Origin: Hyphomicrobiales bacterium
GTDB taxonomy: Bacteria; Pseudomonadota; Alphaproteobacteria; Rhizobiales; Aestuariivirgaceae
NCBI GenBank assembly: GCA_014380505.1
Contig: JACMJT010000478.1
Span: 1 to 11,816 of the forward strand
Length of the DNA: 11,816 nucleotides
Direction: 5' to 3'
Shown: piece by piece, positions 6,625 through 11,816 of the stretch
Layout of the letters: each line of letters starts with the position of its first letter
Numbering within the stretch: position 1 is the stretch's first letter
Position numbers and translations under genes: made by a program
Notes under the pieces: generated by a model
Told to the model about the DNA's origin: nothing
What the model saw: the letters and a program-made list of their open reading frames with translations, nothing else
The model's database searches: none

Positions 6625-8742
6625 TCAACCAGCGGCAATCAGCCTGACGGCTTCGTCGCGCTCAAACAGATAGAGAAGAGTTCGCAAGGCCTCGCCACGG
6701 GGGCTGGTGAGCTTGGTGTCGCGGGCGAGGATAAGCCCGGCATCGTCACGGGCCGCCGCCAGCAGGTCGCCATCGACCGCGAGGTCCGCCATGCGAAAGA
6801 GCGGAACGCCGGCTTGGCGCGTGCCCAGCAATTCGCCGGCACCGCGCAGGCGCAAATCTTCCTCGGCGATGCGGAACCCGTCTTCGGTTTCGCGCATGAT
6901 GCGAAGCCTGGCCTTGGCGGTTTCGCCTACGGGATCCTGATAGAGGAGGAGGCAGTTCGACTTCTCCGCGCCCCTGCCGACGCGCCCGCGCAACTGGTGC
7001 AACTGGGCAAGCCCAAAGCGTTCGGCGTTCTCGATAACCATGACATTGGCTTCCGGCACATCGACGCCCACCTCGATGACGGTGGTGGACACAAGCAGCG
7101 AAAGCGCTCCCGACTTGAACGCCGACATCGCCTTGTCTTTCTCAGGTCCCCGCAGGCGGCCGTGGATTAGACCTACTTGCCCCGGAAAGCGCTTGCTGAG
7201 GGCCGCGAAGCGATCCTCGGCGGCGGCGAGGTCCACAGCTTCGCTCTCCTCCACCAGCGGGCACACCCAATAGGCGCGGTTGCCATGCGCCAAGCCGCGG
7301 GCCAATCCCTCGATCACTTCATCCATGCGCGCCATTGGCAACACGCGGGTATCTATGGGAAGGCGCCCCGCCGGTTTTTCCGTAAGCTTCGAGACGTCCA
7401 TGTCGCCATAGACGGTGAGCGCCAAGGTGCGGGGAATGGGTGTCGCAGTCATCACCAGAAGATCAGTGCTGGTCCCGGCTTTCGCTTGCAGCGCCAGGCG
7501 CTGATGGACGCCGAAGCGGTGCTGCTCGTCGATTACCACGAGCCCCAGGTCCTTGAATGCCACACCCTCCTGAAACAGCGCGTGAGTGCCAATGAGAATG
7601 CCGGTTTCGCCGCTCGCCAGTTTGGCTAATACCGCGTCTCGCGCCTTGCCCTTTTCGCGGCCCGTGAGCAAGGCGACGGTGATCCCTGCCGCGTCGCAGA
7701 ATTGCTGAAGCGTTGCCATGTGTTGCCGCGCCAGGATTTCCGTGGGCACCATGAAGGCGCCCTGCGCGCCGCTTTCGACGGCGGTGGCAAGGGCGAGTAA
7801 CGCCACCGCGGTTTTGCCCGATCCGACGTCGCCTTGCAGCAAGCGGAGCATCCGTTCCGGTGCCGCCATGTCGCGGAGGATTTCCTCGATGGCTCCCCGT
7901 TGAGCGCCCGTCAGGCTGTAAGGCAGGGCGGCCACGATCCTGGCGCGCGCATCTCCGGTTCCCTTGAGGCTTCGTCCGGCGGCGCGTTTCATGTGAGTGC
8001 GCACCAGTGACAGCGCCAGTTGATTGGCGAGCAGCTCATCGTAGGCGAGCCTGCGCCGCGCTGGAGACTCGGGGCCGATGGCGGCGGGCGTTTCGGGATG
8101 GTGGAGGGCGCGCAGCGCTTGCGCAAAATCCGGCCAGTTGTGGCGCTGCCGCCAGGCTTCGTCCTGCCACTCCTGGAGTGCAGGAATTTTGTCGAGCGCG
8201 GCGCGGATGGCGCGGGCCAGCAGCTTGCCCGATAATCCCTCGGTTAATGGATAAACCGGTTCGATCAGCGGCAAGAGGCCGAATTCCTCCGCCGTTACCA
8301 TATGATCGGGATGGGCAATCTGCGGCACACCCGCGTACCATTCGACGGCACCTGAGATGAAACGCCGCTCGCCTTCGGGCAGCGAGCGTCTTAAGTGATC
8401 GGCGAAAGCATGAAAAAATACCAGTGTCAGGCGGCCGGTATCGTCGAAGACCTCAACCCGGTAGGGCACGCGCTTGTTGTGGGGCGGCGGTGGTTTGTGG
8501 CGGCCTACCGTCGCCTCGATGGTGACGATGCCCTGTTGCGGCAGATCGGCGATCCTTGGCCGGAAGCGGCGGTCGACAAGCCCCGAGGGCAGATGGAACA
8601 AGAGGTCGATGATGCGCGCGCTGCCTGCCTCCTCGCCCTGCGCTGGCCGCAGGAACGCAGCCAACGTCTTGTCGAGCTTCTGGCCGATCCCCTTGATGCC
8701 GGCAGCCCCGGCAAAAAGCGGATTGAGAACCGATGGACGCAT
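6625..8742 (-). CDS. recG: ATP-dependent DNA helicase RecG
   Basis: 705 residues, close to the usual length. RecG remodels stalled replication forks and Holliday junctions. The N-terminal wedge/OB region occupies about 1-200 (IKGIGQKLDKTLAAFL near 16-31; the fork-binding OB fold follows with VFDDTGRLTLVFF). Helicase motifs are in order: Walker A GDVGSGKT (304-311), DEQH box (405-408) in IDEQHRFGVHQR, motif III TATPIPRTL (432-440), motif V TTVIEVGVDVP (553-563) and motif VI QLRGRVGR (583-590). The translocation-related segment RLRGAGELLGTRQAG (631-645) follows. All catalytic residues are present. The ATG lies 19 bases after the HisA-like stop, with AGGTGG near that stop as a distant ribosome binding site, so the two genes are probably co-transcribed. 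The last eight codons are antisense to a 24-base direct repeat shared with the DUF502 gene. The C-terminus (FERDEAVRL) looks typical for alphaproteobacterial RecG, so this copy is probably the original. Confidence 0.97.
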   Translation of the reverse strand: MRPSVLNPLFAGAAGIKGIGQKLDKTLAAFLRPAQGEEAGSARIIDLLFHLPSGLVDRRFRPRIADLPQQGIVTIEATVGRHKPPPPHNKRVPYRVEVFDDTGRLTLVFFHAFADHLRRSLPEGERRFISGAVEWYAGVPQIAHPDHMVTAEEFGLLPLIEPVYPLTEGLSGKLLARAIRAALDKIPALQEWQDEAWRQRHNWPDFAQALRALHHPETPAAIGPESPARRRLAYDELLANQLALSLVRTHMKRAAGRSLKGTGDARARIVAALPYSLTGAQRGAIEEILRDMAAPERMLRLLQGDVGSGKTAVALLALATAVESGAQGAFMVPTEILARQHMATLQQFCDAAGITVALLTGREKGKARDAVLAKLASGETGILIGTHALFQEGVAFKDLGLVVIDEQHRFGVHQRLALQAKAGTSTDLLVMTATPIPRTLALTVYGDMDVSKLTEKPAGRLPIDTRVLPMARMDEVIEGLARGLAHGNRAYWVCPLVEESEAVDLAAAEDRFAALSKRFPGQVGLIHGRLRGPEKDKAMSAFKSGALSLLVSTTVIEVGVDVPEANVMVIENAERFGLAQLHQLRGRVGRGAEKSNCLLLYQDPVGETAKARLRIMRETEDGFRIAEEDLRLRGAGELLGTRQAGVPLFRMADLAVDGDLLAAARDDAGLILARDTKLTSPRGEALRTLLYLFERDEAVRLIAAG
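6627..6650 (+). repeat. 24-base direct repeat, copy 2 (3' end of recG)
   Basis: Perfect copy of 6487-6510. On the minus strand it encodes residues 698-705 of RecG apart from one base, plus the first base of the stop codon. The 116 bases between the two copies hold the paired palindromes. Confidence 0.95.
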
Positions 8743-8761
8743 CAGGTCTGATTAAGCCACC

Positions 8762-9505
8762 TCACAAGAAAGGTGCCACCGGTTCCTTTTGAGCCATGGC
8801 GATGGCGTTGGCCTCCTTGAACGTGAAGGCCCCGCCGAACAGGGCCTTGCTGGTGATAACGCCTGAAATATCCGGCAGATAGGAGAGGGTGGAAATATCG
8901 TCGAGGGATTTGACCAGCCCGCTGGCGATCACCGGAATTTTCACATGGGTGGCAAGATCGGTGGTGTGGGAGAAGCTGCTTTCGGCAAATCCGTAGGCGT
9001 AGTCAATGTCCGTATAGATGATCGCTGCGAGGCCTATGTTCTCGAACTGGCGCGCGAACTCGAGCGGCGTGAATTTTGTGGTTTCCGTCCAGCCTTCCAC
9101 GACGACCTGCCGTCCCTTGGCATCGACGCTCACCACCACGCCATTGGGATAGGCGGTGGCGGCGGCCTTGACGAAATGCGGATATTTCACCGCCGCCGTT
9201 GCGATGACAACCCGGCTGGCGCCTGCCCCCATCCACATATGCACTTTTTCCATGTTGCGGATGGCGCCGCCCACCTGCACCTTGCATCCCGCCTTGCGGA
9301 TAATCTCCTTGATGATGGCGGTGTTTTCGCCCTCGTTGAAAACCGCGTCGATATCGACCACATGCAGCCATTCCGCCCCTTGCTTGGCCAGATCGCGGGC
9401 ACACTGGACGGGCTCAAGATCGTAAACGACCGGGCTTTCCATCCTGCCATCACGCAAATTGACGAGACGGCCCTTCCGCAGTTCGAGATCGGGATAGATG
9501 ATCAT
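8762..9505 (-). CDS. HisA-like TIM-barrel protein (divergent ProFAR-isomerase paralog)
   Basis: 247 residues from the ATG at 9503-9505, which has GGGAGG 5 bases upstream; the longer frame to 9586 would put this signal inside the gene. The whole chain aligns with HisA: N-terminal MIIYPDLELRKG, WLHVVDIDAVFNEG (46-59), the first phosphate loop region VGGAIRNMEKV (78-88), VIATAAVKYP (100-109), SVDAKG (126-131), YTDID (164-168) and ASGLVKSLDDI (194-204). Departures from the usual pattern are several. The general base aspartate at position 8 is glutamate; the DGT motif after TDI is replaced by YAYGF (169-173); GGG of the first loop is GGA; and the second phosphate loop SGG is SGL. The second catalytic aspartate (D128) is kept. 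The product may therefore not be the histidine-pathway isomerase, or may have altered activity. No other his gene is nearby. It is probably co-transcribed with recG. Confidence 0.8.
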   Translation of the reverse strand: MIIYPDLELRKGRLVNLRDGRMESPVVYDLEPVQCARDLAKQGAEWLHVVDIDAVFNEGENTAIIKEIIRKAGCKVQVGGAIRNMEKVHMWMGAGASRVVIATAAVKYPHFVKAAATAYPNGVVVSVDAKGRQVVVEGWTETTKFTPLEFARQFENIGLAAIIYTDIDYAYGFAESSFSHTTDLATHVKIPVIASGLVKSLDDISTLSYLPDISGVITSKALFGGAFTFKEANAIAMAQKEPVAPFL

Positions 9506-9510
9506 GTTAG

Positions 9511-9516
9511 CCTCCC
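9511..9516 (-). promoter_or_regulatory. Ribosome binding site of the HisA-like gene
   Basis: GGGAGG on the minus strand, 5 bases before the ATG at 9503-9505. It decides the start codon against the longer in-frame reading that begins at 9586. Confidence 0.8.
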
Positions 9517-9582
9517 TCGCAAGTTTCTTGGACGGCCAGTCTGCAACAAAAATTCCGGCATGGAAAGGCCGCGTTGGCAAAG

Positions 9583-9698
9583 ACAATCCTCACCCTGAGG
9601 TGGCCGGCGCAGCCGGGCCTCGAAGGGTCCTCCAGCCCAGCTTGTGGCCATCGTTCGAGGCTCGGCGTTATGGCCTCGCACCTCCGGATGAGGATTGT
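9583..9698. repeat. 116-base nested palindromic intergenic repeat
   Basis: The outer arms, 9583-9602 and 9679-9698, are inverted copies matching at 18 of 20 bases. Inner arms at 9612-9626 and 9652-9666 match at 13 of 15 around a 25-base loop region. The motifs CCTCACCCTGAGG, CCTCGAAGG and CCGGATGAGG resemble a palindromic repeat family that I recall as abundant in alphaproteobacterial genomes. It fills about half of the divergent gap between the HisA-like gene and sdhE, so it lies on the 5' side of both transcripts, unlike a terminator. Short frames through it are not genes. Confidence 0.85.
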
Positions 9699-9736
9699 AG
9701 ATATTCAACTTCATTGCGGCGCGTTCCGGCACGGTT

Positions 9737-9744
9737 TAAGGAGG
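9737..9744 (+). promoter_or_regulatory. Strong ribosome binding site of sdhE
   Basis: TAAGGAGG, a full match to the 16S rRNA anti-Shine-Dalgarno core, 8 bases before the ATG at 9753. It fixes the start of sdhE and rules out the longer in-frame reading from 9498, which would run through the palindromic repeat. Confidence 0.9.
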
Positions 9745-9752
9745 CGCTGCCC

Positions 9753-10019
9753 ATGACCGCCCCCTCCGAAAATTCCGATACCCGCCGCAAACGGCTGCTG
9801 TGGCGAGCCAGCCATCGCGGGATCAAGGAAATGGACTTGCTTCTGGGCGGTTTCGCCAAGGCGCGGATCGCTGCCATGGGCGAGGTGGACTTGGCCCAAC
9901 TCGAAGCCATTATCGAACTGCCCGACCAGGAATTGCTGAGCTGGGCAACGAAGGTCAGCCCCGTGCCGGTGGAGCATGCTTCGGCGCTTCTGATGGAAAT
10001 ACTCGAACACCGGCCATGA
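9753..10019 (+). CDS. sdhE: Succinate dehydrogenase assembly factor 2 (SdhE, DUF339)
   Basis: 88 residues, typical of the family. SdhE is a small cytoplasmic helical protein that promotes covalent attachment of FAD to SdhA, the flavoprotein subunit of succinate dehydrogenase. The signature RGxxE is present as HRGIKEMD (21-28), followed by LLLGGFAKA (29-37); the arginine, glycine and glutamate of this motif contact the flavoprotein. The C-terminal helix region contains LPDQELLSWATK (56-67), matching the family's DPDLLNW-type segment. The start has a perfect ribosome binding site. The last codon and stop overlap the mfd start in ATGA, so mfd translation is probably coupled to it. This neighbourhood with recG and mfd is, from memory, widespread in alphaproteobacteria, although no functional link between flavinylation and repair is known. 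Confidence 0.96.
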   Translation: MTAPSENSDTRRKRLLWRASHRGIKEMDLLLGGFAKARIAAMGEVDLAQLEAIIELPDQELLSWATKVSPVPVEHASALLMEILEHRP

Positions 10020-11816
10020 TCGCTCTCAACCGTCTTAAAGCCCGCCTTGCCGTGCCGGGCCGTGTGGAATTGTCCGGCGTGCCGCAGGGGCTCGATGCCA
10101 TGCTGCTGCCGAAGGTCGCCCAAGAACTCGGGCGGCCGCTGGTGCATGTGGCGCTCGACGATCAGAGGCTTTCGGTGCTTGCCGACCAGCTCGCCTTTTT
10201 CGCGCCCCAGCTCGAAGTCGCGCGCTTTCCCGCCTGGGACTGCCTCCCCTATGACCGGGTGTCTCCCGCCGCCGAAATCAGCGCGCGGCGCCTGGCTACG
10301 CTGGCGCGGCTGACGCAAACCCTTGCGCAACCGCTTATCGTTCTGACCACAATCAATGCGGTGCTGCAGCGCGTCGTTCCCAAATCCTTGCTTGGCGGCG
10401 CCACGTTTACGGCGGCTCCGGGCCAGATGGTGGACAGCGGAAAACTTCTGACCTTTCTCGCACAGAATGGATTTTCACGCTCCGGCACCGTGGTCGATCC
10501 CGGCGATTTCGCGGTGCGGGGCGGCATCATAGACATTTTTCCACCCGGCGCCGATGATCCGGTGCGTCTCGATTTCTTCGGCGATACGCTTGAAACAATC
10601 CGCAGTTTCGATCCGGAGTCGCAGCGGTCCACGGTGGCGCTGAAGCGCTTTACCCTCAATCCCGCCAATGAGGTGCTGCTGACGCCGGAGGCCATCGGCA
10701 GATTCCGCAAAAATTATGCGGCGGCCTTCGGCGGCCTCGACACGGCGGACCCGCTCTATGACAGCGTGACCAACGGCAGGCGCTATCAGGGCCAGGAACA
10801 CTGGCTGCCGCTGTTCCATGATCATCTGGAAACGCTTTTCGACTATCTGCCCGAGGCTGCAATCAGCCTTGATCATACGGCGGCTGAATCGGCCACCGCG
10901 CGGTTTGACCAGATCGAGGAATTCCATAGTGCCAGGCAGGAAGCCCTCGACAAGCAGAGCTTCGGCGCCGCGCCCTACAAGCCGCTAAAACCGGAAGCCC
11001 TCTATCTCACGGCGCAACAATGGGCGGAAACACTCGCGGACCATACAACACTGGCGCTGTCGCCCTTCGAGAGCCCGGACTCGTCTGCCGTTTCCTTCGG
11101 CGGCAAGCGTGGGCGCAGTTTCGGCCTGGAGCGCGGCCAGGCGGGCGGCAATGTTTATGAGGCGGTGAAAGCCCATACGGAGGCTTTGCGCAAGACGGGT
11201 AAGCGCGTCGCCATCGCCACCTGGACGGAAGGTTCTCGCGAACGTCTCGAAGCCATTCTCAAGGATCACGAATTGGCGCCGCTCGCCGCCGCCGATAACT
11301 GGGTGGAATTGCAAGGCCGCGATCCTTCCATCGTCAGTCTCATCGTGCTGGGAGTCGAGGAAGGCTTCGAGACCGACGATTTCGCCCTCATTGCCGAACA
11401 GGATATTCTCGGCGACAGGCTGGTGCGCAAGGCGCGCAAACACCGCAAGGCGTCCGACTTCCTCTCGGAGCTTTCCTCTCTTTCACCTGGCGATCTCGTC
11501 GTCCATGTCGATCACGGCATCGGGCGCTTCGAGGGGCTCAAGACCATCGAAGTGCAGGGCGCACCCCACGATTGCCTCCACATCATGTATGCCGGCAACG
11601 ACCGGCTGTTCCTCCCGGTCGAGAACATCGAGTTGCTGACGCGCTATGGGTCCGAGGATCAGGCCGTCAATCTTGACAAGCTCGGCGGCGGAGCCTGGCA
11701 GGCCAAGAAAGCGAAGCTCAAGGAGCGTATCCGCGAGATCGCCGAGGACCTGATCCGGACGGCGGCGGCGCGCGAACTGAAGACCGGCGACATTCTGCCG
11801 CCACCCGAGGGCGCCT
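10016..11816 (+). CDS. mfd: Transcription-repair coupling factor Mfd, 3' half cut off by the window edge
   Basis: 600 residues are visible out of the usual 1,100-1,200; the frame runs off the right edge before the helicase Walker A motif. Mfd removes RNA polymerase stalled at DNA damage and recruits UvrA. The UvrB-like N-terminal module spans about 1-350, with FPAWDCLPYDRVSP (71-84), FAVRGGIIDIFPPG (165-178) and RLDFFGDTLETIRSFD (184-199). A linker domain follows. The RNA-polymerase-interacting Tudor-like domain is at about 488-545, with GDLVVHVDHGIGRFEGL (492-508) and RLFLPVENIELLTRY (530-544). The start of the translocase region is seen in KLGGGAWQAKKAKLKERI (555-572). Domain order and spacing are normal. 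The ATG overlaps the sdhE stop by four bases, with no separate promoter, so expression depends on the transcript that starts before sdhE. Confidence 0.97.
   Translation, partial: MIALNRLKARLAVPGRVELSGVPQGLDAMLLPKVAQELGRPLVHVALDDQRLSVLADQLAFFAPQLEVARFPAWDCLPYDRVSPAAEISARRLATLARLTQTLAQPLIVLTTINAVLQRVVPKSLLGGATFTAAPGQMVDSGKLLTFLAQNGFSRSGTVVDPGDFAVRGGIIDIFPPGADDPVRLDFFGDTLETIRSFDPESQRSTVALKRFTLNPANEVLLTPEAIGRFRKNYAAAFGGLDTADPLYDSVTNGRRYQGQEHWLPLFHDHLETLFDYLPEAAISLDHTAAESATARFDQIEEFHSARQEALDKQSFGAAPYKPLKPEALYLTAQQWAETLADHTTLALSPFESPDSSAVSFGGKRGRSFGLERGQAGGNVYEAVKAHTEALRKTGKRVAIATWTEGSRERLEAILKDHELAPLAAADNWVELQGRDPSIVSLIVLGVEEGFETDDFALIAEQDILGDRLVRKARKHRKASDFLSELSSLSPGDLVVHVDHGIGRFEGLKTIEVQGAPHDCLHIMYAGNDRLFLPVENIELLTRYGSEDQAVNLDKLGGGAWQAKKAKLKERIREIAEDLIRTAAARELKTGDILPPPEGA

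Noticed and set aside
6487..6650. CRISPR-like or insertion-sequence reading of the repeats
   Set aside because: Only two repeat copies with one 116-base spacer, no transposase and no terminal inverted repeats of an IS type; better explained as a local duplication around palindromes.
9506..9586. N-terminal extension of the HisA-like protein
   Set aside because: HisA proteins begin at the MII-P strand; GGGAGG directly precedes the ATG at 9503-9505.
9502..9732. Minus-strand open frame of 76 codons through the intergenic palindrome
   Set aside because: It is a translation of the palindromic repeat (PHPEVRGHNAEPRT-type sequence), often mis-annotated as a small protein.
9498..9752. Upstream extension of sdhE to a start at 9498
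   Set aside because: It runs through the palindromic repeat, while a perfect TAAGGAGG precedes the ATG at 9753 and the resulting 88 residues fit the family.

Overview
The window looks like a stretch of chromosome from a GC-rich alphaproteobacterium. The basis is the tight block DUF502 gene - recG - sdhE - mfd, the YjgN/M48 pair, an ExoR-like Sel1 protein, and two kinds of short palindromic intergenic repeat that I associate with alphaproteobacterial genomes. I cannot name the genus. There is no RNA gene, CRISPR array, integrase, transposase or prophage gene. No stretch longer than 300 bases lacks a gene.

Left part (1-3250): a membrane-anchored M48 metalloprotease, cut by the left edge, is translationally coupled (TGATG) to an upstream YjgN/DUF898 membrane protein; both are on the minus strand. 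Across a 213-base divergent intergenic region with two adjacent inverted repeats lies a secreted Sel1-repeat protein. Its layout resembles ExoR, the periplasmic repressor of the ChvG/ChvI system. All three are envelope proteins.

Middle (3266-5705): a minus-strand group reads, in transcription order, a DUF454/YbaN membrane protein, an AraC-type regulator 5 bases later, and after about 107 bases a gamma-butyrobetaine-hydroxylase-like 2-oxoglutarate dioxygenase. The dioxygenase keeps its iron and 2-oxoglutarate ligands but lacks the zinc cysteines of the animal enzyme. The regulator is the obvious candidate to control it.

Right part (5761-11816): a DUF502 membrane protein converges on recG. Their 3' ends share a perfect 24-base direct repeat that brackets two mirrored 34-base hairpins. 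recG is preceded on the minus strand by a divergent HisA-like TIM-barrel gene. Divergently, sdhE (succinate dehydrogenase flavinylation factor) and mfd (transcription-repair coupling factor, cut by the right edge) overlap by four bases. The divergent gap between the two groups is half filled by a 116-base nested palindrome.

I find no clear new defence or mobile system. The points most worth a second look are the direct-repeat/palindrome insertion between DUF502 and recG, the HisA paralog with altered active-site positions, and the ExoR-like protein beside the YjgN/M48 pair.
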